Notes: generated by a model not told the origin, from the letters alone. A DNA stretch of 24,947 bases from Candidatus Pacearchaeota archaeon (GCA_023142835.1 JAGLIS010000047.1:1-24947), one strand, 5' to 3'. Counted from the first letter of the stretch, positions 1 through 7,286 are shown. Numbers and translations are program-made.

Positions 1-97
1 CCTCAGCGCCAGTCGCGGAAATAACAGCCTTCAAGTTATCTTCGTTGATATCCTTTCCAACCTTGTGCAACAAAAGTGCCGCATATGTGTATTCCAT
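1..97 (-). CDS. rpl12: Ribosomal protein P1 (archaeal L12), 5' part only
   Basis: Only the first 32 codons are present; the gene runs off the left edge. The start reads MEYTYAALLLHKVGKDINED, followed by NLKAVISATGAE, the usual beginning of archaeal/eukaryotic P1 (the helical dimerisation domain). P1 dimers bind the C-terminal helices of P0 and form the ribosomal stalk that recruits translation GTPases. It lies downstream of the P0 gene on the same strand, the usual archaeal L1-P0-P1 order. The 66-bp gap before it is AT-rich and shows no clear Shine-Dalgarno site. The missing C-terminus would carry the acidic tail. Confidence 0.9.
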   Translation of the reverse strand, partial: MEYTYAALLLHKVGKDINEDNLKAVISATGAE

Positions 98-163
98 TTT
101 TTTATTCTAAACTAACCTTATCTTGTGATTTAGTTAATTGAGTTTTAAATTTCATTTTCATTA

Positions 164-1030
164 TCAGAATAAACTAGCAAGTCCTGCCGCAGACTCTTGC
201 TTAGGTTCCTCCGCTTTAGTTTCTTCAACAACCGCAGGTGCATCTTCAACAACTGCCGCAACAGGTTCTGGCTCTCCCGTTATAATTCTAGTAACAACGC
301 CTTCATGAGCATTAGCTTTAGCCAAAATAAAATCTATCGTAGAATCATTCATAATTCCCAACTCAACAGAAAAAGCAATAGCACGCCCAAAGCTCTCCTC
401 AACATCAACGAGCATCCCCACCTTATCAATTTTTATATCTCCATAAACCTTCCCATCCATAAAAGCCGCAACAGGCTCGATACCTATCTCAAAAGGAATA
501 ATATCCAACTTTGCCATAATCGAAGCAAGTGCATCAGTAATAACGTCACCTTCCTTCGCAATAATCTTATCCTGCATAACCGAAATCTTCCCATTCTCAA
601 CCTTGGGTATCAACCCAACAGCACTCAATGCAGAAATATCTGGACCTGGAATCAACTCAGTAGGTCCCGCCTTAACTTCAATATCACTAGGAGCAATCTG
701 CCCAGTTTTCGCCTTCGCAGGACTTTTCTCATCTACAAGCATCCCAGAAATTTCAAAAGTATCAGCATCAGAAAATAACAAAGCAGTCGAGTCATCAACA
801 TACTTAACCAACCCATGAAGCTCCTTTATCCCAGAATGGTCAAGTGCAAAATTTACCAAACTTTTCTTAGCAACACAAATCTCAACTTTCCCTCTCAACT
901 TCTTCTTAATATCTTGGAACTGTGCCGACGGCAAACTCTTAACAGAAACAACCATAACAGTCTTTCTCTTCATCTGCTCAGCCAACTCTTCAACTTTCCG
1001 TTTCTTAACTTCAGATACCTGAGTTTTCAT
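164..1030 (-). CDS. rplP0: Ribosomal protein P0 / uL10 (acidic stalk base)
   Basis: This 288-residue protein matches the archaeal P0 layout. An rRNA-binding uL10 domain covers roughly residues 1-105. The archaeal insertion domain, including KTGQIAPSDIEVKAGPTELI, comes next. Long helices that would dock P1 dimers follow, then an acidic Ala/Glu/Pro hinge and a terminal AAGLASLF, close to the GLGxLF tail that contacts elongation factors. It anchors the P1 stalk on the large subunit. The start overlaps the upstream unknown gene by 4 bp (ATGA), with GAGGGG a few bases before the ATG, so its translation is probably coupled to that gene. The P1 gene follows. Confidence 0.96.
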   Translation of the reverse strand: MKTQVSEVKKRKVEELAEQMKRKTVMVVSVKSLPSAQFQDIKKKLRGKVEICVAKKSLVNFALDHSGIKELHGLVKYVDDSTALLFSDADTFEISGMLVDEKSPAKAKTGQIAPSDIEVKAGPTELIPGPDISALSAVGLIPKVENGKISVMQDKIIAKEGDVITDALASIMAKLDIIPFEIGIEPVAAFMDGKVYGDIKIDKVGMLVDVEESFGRAIAFSVELGIMNDSTIDFILAKANAHEGVVTRIITGEPEPVAAVVEDAPAVVEETKAEEPKQESAAGLASLF

Positions 1031-1419
1031 TTCTGCCCCTCTAATACTTTTAATAATATTCCCTCGAGTGATCTATATCCATTATTTTCAAAAAACTTAA
1101 CATTTCCAATTTTGTTAGCTTTCTTAACAATATTATAATCGCATGAATAACCTATTATTTTATTAGCATTAATCTTTTCATTAGCATTAATCTCCTCGAT
1201 TACTTTTTTATAATCACCATGCAAACCACTTACAACAATTGCATCATATTTTCCTTCAGGAATTTTTATTTCTCCATCATTATGAAGGATAAAATTAACA
1301 TTAAATTTTTTTAAATTATATTTATATAGATATTCTGTATATTTCTTATTATCAATAACTAAAACATTCTTCTTTTCTACATTCCCATATTCCTTACCTC
1401 TTATTACTCCAACACTCAT
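1027..1419 (-). CDS. Unknown 130-residue protein inside the L1-P0 operon
   Basis: I do not recognise this protein. It sits between uL1 and P0, with 4-bp ATGA overlaps at both ends and a GGAGG ribosome-binding site lying inside the last codons of uL1, so it should be translated with both. The sequence alternates hydrophobic strands (KNVLVID, VNFILH, YDAIVVSGL, KIIGYSCDY, NVKFFENNGY) with charged helices, which suggests a small Rossmann-like or receiver-like alpha/beta fold; this is inference from pattern only. No catalytic motif is visible. It is visibly more AT-rich (Lys/Asn/Ile) than the flanking ribosomal genes. It could be a ribosome-associated factor or a lineage-specific insertion. Confidence 0.8.
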   Translation of the reverse strand: MSVGVIRGKEYGNVEKKNVLVIDNKKYTEYLYKYNLKKFNVNFILHNDGEIKIPEGKYDAIVVSGLHGDYKKVIEEINANEKINANKIIGYSCDYNIVKKANKIGNVKFFENNGYRSLEGILLKVLEGQK

Positions 1420-2036
1420 TTCTTCGCCTCCACAATTACAATAGGTTTAGTCATAGTAAACTTAATCAAAACTTCCCTAACATTATCCCTACCTCTTGGA
1501 AGAACTTTCTCAAGCCCATTAATAATAGAAGTAATATTTTCTTCTAATTCCTTATCACTCATACTCTCCTTACCAACAGCCAACTTAATCGCCATCTCCT
1601 TATTCTTAATTCTGACAGATTTCTTTACCTTCTCAATCATCCCACTAATCATCTCATCACTCTCTTGAGGAATAATTCCGACCTGAGGACTTGGCATCCT
1701 ATTCATCGGACCAAAAACTCGACCAAACTTAGTAGCAATCTTTCCCATCATCGGAGCAACCGCAATAAAAGCATCATACTTCTTCGCAAGTTTCTTAATA
1801 TCCTTTATCTCCTTATATTTCACAAAATCATCCTCGGCAATACTGTCAATCAACTTAGATCTCTTCGTAAAAAATCCCGCCAATTTTTTCTCGCTAGGAT
1901 GCGGAACCGAAACAAAAGTATTCAAAGCCTCCTTCCTAACATTAAAATTTTTCAAGTTCATAACTAAGTCCACAGTCTGGACAAACTTTCTTTTCTTCTC
2001 CTTCCGCAATTCAATCAATGCTTCTTTAATTTCCAT
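1416..2036 (-). CDS. rpl1: Ribosomal protein uL1
   Basis: The 206-residue length is normal for archaeal uL1. Recognisable segments are the N-terminal MEIKEALIELRKEKKRKFVQTVDL, quoted as far as MEIKEALIEL then RKFVQTVDL, the KKYDAFIAVAPMMGKIATKF stretch of domain II, GRVFGPMNRMPSPQVGI, and the C-terminal strand of domain I (IKFTMTKPIVIV). uL1 binds the mobile L1 stalk of 23S rRNA and helps deacylated tRNA leave the E site. In methanococci it also represses its own operon by binding an rRNA-like site in the mRNA. Here it is the first gene of the operon, behind a short leader with an inverted repeat. Its stop overlaps the next start by 4 bp. Confidence 0.96.
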   Translation of the reverse strand: MEIKEALIELRKEKKRKFVQTVDLVMNLKNFNVRKEALNTFVSVPHPSEKKLAGFFTKRSKLIDSIAEDDFVKYKEIKDIKKLAKKYDAFIAVAPMMGKIATKFGRVFGPMNRMPSPQVGIIPQESDEMISGMIEKVKKSVRIKNKEMAIKLAVGKESMSDKELEENITSIINGLEKVLPRGRDNVREVLIKFTMTKPIVIVEAKK

Positions 2037-2045
2037 TTACTAAAA

Positions 2046-2087
2046 ACTGTTAGAATTTATTTTCGGCGCGAGCCTGCTACTAACAGT
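2046..2087 (-). promoter_or_regulatory. Inverted repeat in the uL1 leader
   Basis: ACTGTTAG (2046-2053) and CTAACAGT (2080-2087) form a perfect 8-bp inverted repeat around a 26-nt loop, which contains a smaller GGC/GCC pairing. From the shared TATA box at 2112-2119, transcription of uL1 should start near 2087, so the hairpin would form the 5' end of the mRNA. An alternative small hairpin (CTAC/GTAG) overlaps one arm. A regulatory role, such as uL1 feedback, is inference. Confidence 0.5.
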
Positions 2088-2111
2088 AGTACAACTTAGC
2101 TGAAAATTTAG

Positions 2112-2119
2112 TTTATAAA
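2112..2119. promoter_or_regulatory. Shared palindromic TATA box between uL1 and the 2172 gene
   Basis: TTTATAAA is its own reverse complement. It sits 52 bp before the plus-strand ATG at 2172 and 76 bp before the minus-strand uL1 start, in a 135-bp divergent intergenic region. It is the clearest TATA-like sequence there and could serve both directions. Confidence 0.5.
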
Positions 2120-2171
2120 ACTTGCCTTTCACCACAACAATCCTTAAATATCAAACGCCCTAAAATAGTCT

Positions 2172-2525
2172 ATGGAACTTGTAGCACTTCTATCAACAGG
2201 GAAAGGAACTTGGGGACAAGTCTCAGGATTAATGCAAAAAGGAGAATGGGAAAAAATTATAGTCGTCGGACCTCCATTCGCAAAAGATTTCACCGTGCAA
2301 GGAACTCCTTTTGACTTCATTGAATTTGACCAAGATAAATCCTTAATCCAATTAAAAAAAGAACTCGCAAAAAAACTCGAGGGAAAATTCAACGGTCTTG
2401 AAGTAGCTCTTTCAATCGCATCTGGAAACGGGAAAGAACACATGGCACTCCAATCCGCTTTACTTTCATTACCTGTAGGAATTAGATTCGCTGCACTTAC
2501 AAAAGACGGCGTTGTGATGTTATAA
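2172..2525 (+). CDS. Conserved-looking 117-residue alpha/beta protein, unknown function
   Basis: I cannot name this gene. It begins with a hydrophobic strand followed by a Ser/Thr/Gly-rich loop (ALLSTGKGTWGQVSGLM). A second strand (KIIVVGP), a charged helix (LIQLKKELAKKLEG), a third strand (LEVALSIASGNGKEHMA) and a final pair of strands follow. The STG loop after strand 1 and the SGNGKEHM loop after a later strand recall the layout of Rossmann-like ligand-binding domains such as CARF, but the likeness is weak and inferred by eye. It is divergent from the uL1 operon and followed by an inverted repeat that may end transcription. Confidence 0.8.
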   Translation: MELVALLSTGKGTWGQVSGLMQKGEWEKIIVVGPPFAKDFTVQGTPFDFIEFDQDKSLIQLKKELAKKLEGKFNGLEVALSIASGNGKEHMALQSALLSLPVGIRFAALTKDGVVML

Positions 2526-2551
2526 TTGTTACCTCTTAATAAAAGTAACAA
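2526..2551 (+). terminator. Inverted repeat after the 2172 gene
   Basis: TTGTTAC (2526-2532) pairs with GTAACAA (2545-2551) around a 12-nt loop, starting one base after the stop codon. It could be a terminator stem or an operator for the next gene, whose TATA-like sequence lies just downstream at about 2571-2578. No long T tract follows. Confidence 0.3.
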
Positions 2552-2588
2552 ATAGAAAACTTTATAAACATTTCTTCTATTACTAAGT

Positions 2589-3203
2589 ATGATTCCAATT
2601 ATAAGAACAACTGATTTAGAAACTAAACTTGAAAATCTTGAGTTCGTACAAGTCCCTAAAATTGGGGGAAGTGTCGCTATAGAACTAATTCCCTTAAGAA
2701 ATTATAATGAAACTAATCAAATACTTCAAAAGAAGGGATATGAAATAATAGGACTTGATTGGTCTGTAGAATTTTTTAAACAGATTAAAAATACACACGA
2801 AGATATTTATGAGGGAATTATCGGAAAAGGAGCTCCTTATAGAAAAACATTGCTTAAAGAGAAATTCGAAAGAAGCCAAGGCAAATTAAAAATTAATTAT
2901 AATAATATTGATAAAAATGAAGAATCAGTTTTAGAAGATTTTGATAAAAATACTTCTATAGAAAATCAAACTATTTATCTAGAAAATTTTCTTAAAAATA
3001 CAACAGGACAAGGATTTCCATCTAAAGAAATAGAACTAGGAATTTTAAATTCTCCAAAACCAGGAATTCCTTTAAAGTATATTGCTCCAAAGGCTGGTTT
3101 TGTTGCAGTGTTAGAGACGTTTCCCGGAGGGGTTATTCTAGATTGCAACAGTATTAAGTTGAACAAGAACTACTGGGTACGAGTTGCGAAGCCGTGGAAA
3201 TAA
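2589..3203 (+). CDS. Unknown 204-residue protein
   Basis: Not recognised. The soluble-looking product has no signal peptide or membrane segment. The first third reads as alternating strands and helices (NLEFVQVPKIGGSVAIELIP, GYEIIGLDWSVEFFKQI). The middle third is low-complexity and rich in Lys, Asn and Glu, probably a flexible linker. The last 60 residues contain several Pro/Gly-rich turns (GILNSPKPGIPLKYIAPKAG) and end in a basic WVRVAKPWK. A TATA-like TTTATAAA is only about 18 bp before the ATG, closer than elsewhere in this window. The start may therefore be slightly off, or a weaker upstream box may be used. Confidence 0.7.
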   Translation: MIPIIRTTDLETKLENLEFVQVPKIGGSVAIELIPLRNYNETNQILQKKGYEIIGLDWSVEFFKQIKNTHEDIYEGIIGKGAPYRKTLLKEKFERSQGKLKINYNNIDKNEESVLEDFDKNTSIENQTIYLENFLKNTTGQGFPSKEIELGILNSPKPGIPLKYIAPKAGFVAVLETFPGGVILDCNSIKLNKNYWVRVAKPWK

Positions 3204-3243
3204 TATTCACTCAGAAAAAATTAATTAACTAACTTCCCCATTT

Positions 3244-3771
3244 TCAATCAATTTTATTATAATTAAACTTTTTAAGATTGTCTTTCAAATCTTCATAGGA
3301 TTTTCCACAAAGCATTCCTCCAGCTAAAAATTCTTCATTTGTCACCTCAATTAAACAAAAATCTGGAATCTTAAAATCATCTTTCTCTTCAATACTATTA
3401 AATTCAAAGTCAATTACAACAAATCCTTTCAATTTATCTTGATAAACATCAACCTCGCAAAATTTTCCTTTTTCATATTCGTAAGAATACCTTCTCTTTG
3501 AAAACTTTTTCCCATCTAATTGATCAAGAAATATAAATTCTTCAGGGGCGAGGGAAATAGTCTCCTCTATCATCACCGAAGCATCTCCATCATTTTTCTT
3601 ATACTTCTTTGTTATTACTGTTTTATCTCCTTTTTTTCTAATTCTTAAAATTGGGTGGTTTGGCTCTTTAGGAATATAATTATCTTTTAATTCTACAAAA
3701 TTGCATTCTTCAATTCCTTTAGGTAAATATCTTGCTAAAAATGTTCTTTCGAATTCATCTTCTACGACCAT
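3244..3771 (-). CDS. CYTH-domain protein (triphosphate-binding tunnel family)
   Basis: A 175-residue protein resembling short CYTH proteins, the family of CyaB-type adenylate cyclases and inorganic/thiamine triphosphatases. Visible signs are the N-terminal EDEFERTFLARYLP, where EFER resembles the ExExK strand, and LRIRKKGDKTVITKKYKK, the basic strands that bind triphosphate. KRRYSYEYEKGKFCEVDVYQDKLKGFVVIDFEF then matches the later strands. The usual lysine of ExExK is Thr here, so activity may differ. An upstream ATG at 3810 is in frame. I prefer 3771, because a TATA-like AAATATATAAG lies about 25 bp upstream of it and the domain begins right after it. Substrate unknown. Confidence 0.75.
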   Translation of the reverse strand: MVVEDEFERTFLARYLPKGIEECNFVELKDNYIPKEPNHPILRIRKKGDKTVITKKYKKNDGDASVMIEETISLAPEEFIFLDQLDGKKFSKRRYSYEYEKGKFCEVDVYQDKLKGFVVIDFEFNSIEEKDDFKIPDFCLIEVTNEEFLAGGMLCGKSYEDLKDNLKKFNYNKID

Positions 3772-3826
3772 AATAAGATAAACTTCATAGATACTTATAT
3801 ATTTAACCATAATTTAAAAAATATCT

Positions 3827-4849
3827 CTAAACCTTCACAATCCTCAACTCACACCCTTCCCTCGCTAACATGACAACACAACTTCTCTCGTCTTCTCCCT
3901 TAATCTCATATCCATCGGGCTCACCAGAGTCATCCTTTGAGGATAACCCTTCCTTAATCTTCTCAGCATATTCCTTAACCTCCTTAAACCAAGGCTGATT
4001 ATCATAACCCATTCGACTCCGAGCATAACCCACACTCTTGAATCCCTTAACATGAATAAAATCCGGCTCCGCCTTCCTAATCAAATCACAATATTCCTCA
4101 ACATTCTCTTCAGTCATATTAGTAATTCCACCAAATTCCCCTTCATTACCAGCCTCAACTAAAGTCAATCTAATAACCCTCCTAACTCGACCCTTCAAAT
4201 TCCTAATAACTTCCAAAGTCTTATTAAATTCCTTCCAAGCATTCTTCTTCGTCGACCGATGCCAAACATCAAACAACTTTTCGTTAGGAGCATTCGTTGA
4301 AACAGTAATCTGCGTCGGTAACTCCTCTTCTTTAAATCCTGCAATCACCTCTGAATTCAAACCATTCGTAACCAAAAACGAAACTGCCCCTCGACGACGA
4401 ATCTTCTTAAACATCTCCCCTAATAAAGGATACAGCGTCGGTTCTCCCGACAAACTCATAGTATACAACTTCGGAACAAGTGCCTCCTCAAACTTCTTCA
4501 AATCAATTCCCTTTCGACCCTTAAAACCCATTAACAATTTCTTCCTTGCCTCAACAACTCCGTCGAGAATTTCTTTTGGATCATCACAATTTAAGATTTT
4601 TTTATTCGAAGTATAATCTAAATTTCTCCAGCAATGAAGACATTTATTCTCACAGTGAAATAAACTCGGAGTCATCTGACAACATCCTGCAGAACTAATA
4701 CCATAAAATTTTTCCTTCCAACAACCTTCATTCCCTCGAAGAGCATGTTTTGTCCAAAGGCAAATCTTAACCGCACTATGGTTTCCGACGATACCATAAC
4801 CTTCCTCTCCTAACTTCTTCATCGCCACATCGATACTACTGTCTTCCAT
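3827..4849 (-). CDS. taw1: tRNA 4-demethylwyosine synthase Taw1 (radical SAM)
   Basis: Taw1/TYW1 condenses N1-methylguanosine-37 of tRNA-Phe with pyruvate carbons to make 4-demethylwyosine, the first tricyclic step of wybutosine synthesis. The radical-SAM motif is CENKCLHC, with Cys66, Cys70 and Cys73. Three further cysteines at 30, 43 and 56 have the spacing of those binding the second Fe-S cluster in archaeal Taw1. LWTKHALRGNEGCWKEKFYG and the SLSGEPTLYPLLGEM loop are typical. The 340 residues cover the radical-SAM part only, without the flavodoxin domain of the eukaryotic enzyme. A TATA-like TTTATAAA is centred about 27 bp before the ATG, so the mRNA is probably leaderless. Confidence 0.96.
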   Translation of the reverse strand: MEDSSIDVAMKKLGEEGYGIVGNHSAVKICLWTKHALRGNEGCWKEKFYGISSAGCCQMTPSLFHCENKCLHCWRNLDYTSNKKILNCDDPKEILDGVVEARKKLLMGFKGRKGIDLKKFEEALVPKLYTMSLSGEPTLYPLLGEMFKKIRRRGAVSFLVTNGLNSEVIAGFKEEELPTQITVSTNAPNEKLFDVWHRSTKKNAWKEFNKTLEVIRNLKGRVRRVIRLTLVEAGNEGEFGGITNMTEENVEEYCDLIRKAEPDFIHVKGFKSVGYARSRMGYDNQPWFKEVKEYAEKIKEGLSSKDDSGEPDGYEIKGEDERSCVVMLAREGCELRIVKV

Positions 4850-4882
4850 AATAAAAAAATAAAGAATCTCCTTTATAAATTT

Positions 4883-4914
4883 TCAGAGAAAGGTTATCAA
4901 TGAAACCTCTCTGA
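4883..4914. repeat. Bulged hairpin upstream of taw1
   Basis: TCAGAGA and TCTCTGA pair, then after a 2-nt bulge GGTT and AACC, with a loop of about 8 nt. It lies between the oligo-T tract that follows the lysine-rich gene and the taw1 TATA box, so it may help end transcription or insulate taw1. Confidence 0.35.
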
Positions 4915-4921
4915 TATTAAT

Positions 4922-4943
4922 TAAAATAAAAAAATAAAAAAAT
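4922..4943 (-). terminator. Oligo-T terminator of the lysine-rich protein gene
   Basis: Read on the minus strand, the bases directly after the stop codon are two runs of seven T and a run of four T separated by single A residues. Runs of T like this are the usual intrinsic termination signal in archaea. Confidence 0.6.
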
Positions 4944-4949
4944 GTTTGT

Positions 4950-5129
4950 TTATCTCTTTTTCTTCTTAACTACTTTTTTCTTAACTACTTTCTTTTTGAT
5001 TACTTTCTTTTTGACCACTTTCTTTTTAACAGTAGCAAGAGTTTTTCGCCTTTTTTCCATTACAGCAACTTGGTTCTTAAGAGACTTAATCTTAATATCA
5101 CATTGTTTTGGAGTTGTTGGTAAAGCCAT
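4950..5129 (-). CDS. Small lysine-rich protein with a repeated basic tail, possibly chromatin-associated
   Basis: The 59-residue product has a short N-terminal part (MALPTTPKQCDIKIKSLKNQ) predicted as a helix or coiled coil. Its last 23 residues consist almost only of Lys and Val with one Ile, in repeats of the type KKKVV/KKKVI. This resembles histone H1-like or HC1-like tails, so nucleic-acid binding is likely, but the family is not identified. I chose the ATG at 5129, not the GTG at 5138, because GAGGTG lies 6 bases before it. The gene is leadered, unlike most neighbours. A perfect 20-bp palindrome at 5157-5176 lies upstream. Confidence 0.75.
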   Translation of the reverse strand: MALPTTPKQCDIKIKSLKNQVAVMEKRRKTLATVKKKVVKKKVIKKKVVKKKVVKKKKR

Positions 5130-5156
5130 ATTTTTCACCTCGATTTATTTAGTTAA

Positions 5157-5176
5157 AGATATTTAATTAAATATCT
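5157..5176. promoter_or_regulatory. Perfect 20-bp AT palindrome upstream of the lysine-rich gene
   Basis: AGATATTTAA is followed directly by its reverse complement TTAAATATCT. It covers the region where the TATA box of the 5129 gene should lie. A second half-site, TTAAATATCTT, occurs at about 5200-5211 at the end of the M50 gene. A regulator-binding site is plausible; chance is possible at this base composition. Confidence 0.4.
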
Positions 5177-5208
5177 CAATTTATTAAGGATAAACCCCTT
5201 TAAATATC

Positions 5209-6642
5209 TTATTGAATTATCCGAATAAACCAAAGAAACATTAACAATGCAAAGATAAACAAAATAGCATAAGTCACAAACTTAAATGCTCCTTCCGCAA
5301 TTTTTTCTGAACGACTAATTGACAAGACCATAAGATAAAAGAACCTTCCACCGTCGAGCATTCCAAGAGGCATCATGTTAAATAATGCTACAAGCAGATT
5401 AATAATCATCACCCACCAAAGCAGATGATAAATAAAGTAAACAAAATCTCCATCCCATGTCGGAACATAATACGTCGAAGAATCTTTGAACGACATAAAT
5501 CCGAATAAAATTTTCTGAATAAAAGATTTAGGCTCAACCCTTGAATTTCCAATACCCAAATACGCTTTACTGTTATCGTCGGGGTGAGAACCTAAATTAA
5601 TCACATATTCATAAGTACCATTTTCACTTTCAGTTACAAGCTTAATTTCATCACCAGGTTCCTTATCCTGCAGGAACTTGTTCCAACCATCTCGATTAAT
5701 AATTTTTATATTATCTGCTTCAACAATTGCTCCATTCATTTGTGCTAAAATAGCAGGAGATTTATCAAATACTAAGACATTATAATTATCAATTTCGACA
5801 CCCTTCAAGAGAATTTCTTTTGTTTTCGTACCCATGAAATAATCCCTTTCTCCTATTTTCATCTCAGTAAGATTAACTTTTGCAACCATCCCTCCTAGTA
5901 ATACAGTCATAGGTCCTACATCCGCTCCTATCGTATCAATAGAATTAATCGGAACTTCATGGACTACATAGGAATTAAATAGATAGCCAGAAGCAGCAAA
6001 CGACGAGAAGAAAAACAAAACATAAAGTACATAAAATATCAAAGCAAAAACGAGATTCGCAAAAACCCCTGCCCCGAGAACAGTCATCTGCTCTGATTTT
6101 TTCTTTGAGTTAAAACTTTTTTCTCCCTGTTCGACGAATGCTCCCAAAATTGGACCGAGAAAAACCAAACCCGTAGTTTTAATCTTAATCTTAAACAACC
6201 TCATAAAAATACCATGAGAAAATTCATGAACAATTGCAACAATCGCCAAGGCCACAATAAAATAAGTAAAATAAAATGGCGGGAAAAGACTTTCCATACC
6301 AAACAGCTTCGGAAAATAAGGAATCAATGGAGCAATCGGAGGAGCTTTAATAATTTTTGTAATCTCTGGATTCATAATATAAATCGAAAGCGTTTGTCCC
6401 AACATCCACATCATCATACCCATCAATAAAGTACTGACGGCAATAACAATATATTTCAATCCGTGCAAAAACTTCTTAAAATTGTCCCCAACATAATTAA
6501 TAGCATTAATTCCAAACTGGGTTCGATACATGAAAATAATCCCCTCACGACTTAAATTCTTTTTCCGAGAAGAAATAAACCAAGCTACAAACACACTAAA
6601 CAAAATCATGAACCCCACATCATAAACCCAAAAACTCACCAT
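5209..6642 (-). CDS. Site-2 protease-like M50 membrane metalloprotease
   Basis: A multi-pass membrane zinc protease of 477 residues. The zinc motif is HEFSH (residues 139-143 from the chosen start) inside a hydrophobic helix, and the third ligand motif LDGG is at about 429-432 after NMMPLGM. Between them is an extracytoplasmic PDZ-like region (about 295-365, with the GDEIKLVTE type of turn). One N-terminal helix, a pair near 60-90, those around both motifs and a C-terminal helix give six or more membrane spans. The family cleaves substrates within the membrane, often releasing regulators; the substrate here is unknown. I chose the ATG at 6642 over the upstream TTG because a TATA-like sequence lies about 27 bp before it. 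Confidence 0.9.
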   Translation of the reverse strand: MVSFWVYDVGFMILFSVFVAWFISSRKKNLSREGIIFMYRTQFGINAINYVGDNFKKFLHGLKYIVIAVSTLLMGMMMWMLGQTLSIYIMNPEITKIIKAPPIAPLIPYFPKLFGMESLFPPFYFTYFIVALAIVAIVHEFSHGIFMRLFKIKIKTTGLVFLGPILGAFVEQGEKSFNSKKKSEQMTVLGAGVFANLVFALIFYVLYVLFFFSSFAASGYLFNSYVVHEVPINSIDTIGADVGPMTVLLGGMVAKVNLTEMKIGERDYFMGTKTKEILLKGVEIDNYNVLVFDKSPAILAQMNGAIVEADNIKIINRDGWNKFLQDKEPGDEIKLVTESENGTYEYVINLGSHPDDNSKAYLGIGNSRVEPKSFIQKILFGFMSFKDSSTYYVPTWDGDFVYFIYHLLWWVMIINLLVALFNMMPLGMLDGGRFFYLMVLSISRSEKIAEGAFKFVTYAILFIFALLMFLWFIRIIQ

Positions 6643-6659
6643 ATTAAAATACAATATTG

Positions 6660-6679
6660 ACAGTTTATATAACTACTGT
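6660..6679. promoter_or_regulatory. TATA box of the M50 gene flanked by an inverted repeat
   Basis: The TATA-like TTTATATAA at 6664-6672 is centred about 27 bp before the M50 ATG at 6642. The box is framed by ACAGT (6660-6664) and ACTGT (6675-6679), a 5-bp inverted repeat with 10-bp spacing. A repressor there would block TBP, but so short a repeat may be chance. Confidence 0.4.
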
Positions 6680-6710
6680 AAATTTTATTCTTCACAATTC
6701 AAACAAAACC

Positions 6711-6875
6711 CTACTTCTTTCGAACAGGTCGGAAATCTCGTCCACCACATTTTCGACATCGAGCTTTCCCTGTCAAAATTTTCTGAGATTCAAGTTTCAT
6801 TTTATGTTTACATTCCTTACACACAAAGGCATTTTTATACAACCTATTTTGTGCAGCCAAAACTTTTATTGCCAT
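6711..6875 (-). CDS. rpl40e: Ribosomal protein L40e
   Basis: A 54-residue zinc-ribbon protein starting MAIKVLAAQNRLYKNAFVCK. Two CxxC pairs (Cys19/22 and Cys40/43) sit in a very basic context, ending GGRDFRPVRKK, as in archaeal L40e of the large ribosomal subunit. Its ATG shares one base with the aIF5A stop (TAATG), so the two are translated from one mRNA, and GGAAGG is a possible binding site just upstream. Confidence 0.9.
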   Translation of the reverse strand: MAIKVLAAQNRLYKNAFVCKECKHKMKLESQKILTGKARCRKCGGRDFRPVRKK

Positions 6876-7264
6876 TACATTACCTTCCTAATTAATTTAT
6901 CTCCTTCAACTTCCCAATATTCTACAACATCACCACTATTAATCGAGCCTTTCAAATCTTCTGGAATTACCAAATCATAGTTCTCAAAACTCTCGCTATC
7001 CATTATACTAGCACTATTCTCTGAAACAGATAATACCTGTGCCTGCCTTTTATTAATCATAGGAACTTCAAACCTGTCATGTCCAGGAACAACCATGACT
7101 TTCTTTTTTCCAGTCAAAATAGAAACAGCTTCAAACCGAACTTTTGCATGCCCATGTTTCCCAGTTTTAGAAACGTCCATTTTCTTAACTTGGTATACTC
7201 CGCCATCAATAATAAGATAAGTTCCAACACGCATTTCAGTTGAATCAATAACTTTAGATACCAT
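6875..7264 (-). CDS. eif5a: Translation factor aIF5A
   Basis: The 129-residue length and two-domain layout (SH3-like N-domain, OB-fold C-domain) fit aIF5A, which relieves ribosome stalling, for example at polyproline. The hypusine loop SKTGKHGHAKVRFEAVSILT is intact, and the modified lysine is the one in GKHG. The C-domain ends DVVEYWEVEGDKLIRKVM. L40e overlaps downstream by one base. Unlike most genes here, the nearest good TATA box (7371-7378) is over 100 bp upstream. That implies a leader of about 85 nt containing two hairpins, one ending 4 bases before the ATG. Confidence 0.97.
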   Translation of the reverse strand: MVSKVIDSTEMRVGTYLIIDGGVYQVKKMDVSKTGKHGHAKVRFEAVSILTGKKKVMVVPGHDRFEVPMINKRQAQVLSVSENSASIMDSESFENYDLVIPEDLKGSINSGDVVEYWEVEGDKLIRKVM

Positions 7265-7268
7265 CTGA

Positions 7269-7286
7269 AAAAATCTTTAGATTTTT
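7269..7286 (-). promoter_or_regulatory. Hairpin next to the aIF5A start codon
   Basis: AAAAATCT (7269-7276) and AGATTTTT (7279-7286) form a perfect 8-bp stem. In the aIF5A mRNA it would end 4 nt before the ATG, where it could mask ribosome entry. Confidence 0.45.

Noticed and set aside
197..778. 193-codon plus-strand frame opposite P0
   Set aside because: It is antisense to a clear ribosomal protein gene, and its composition is that of a complement-strand shadow.
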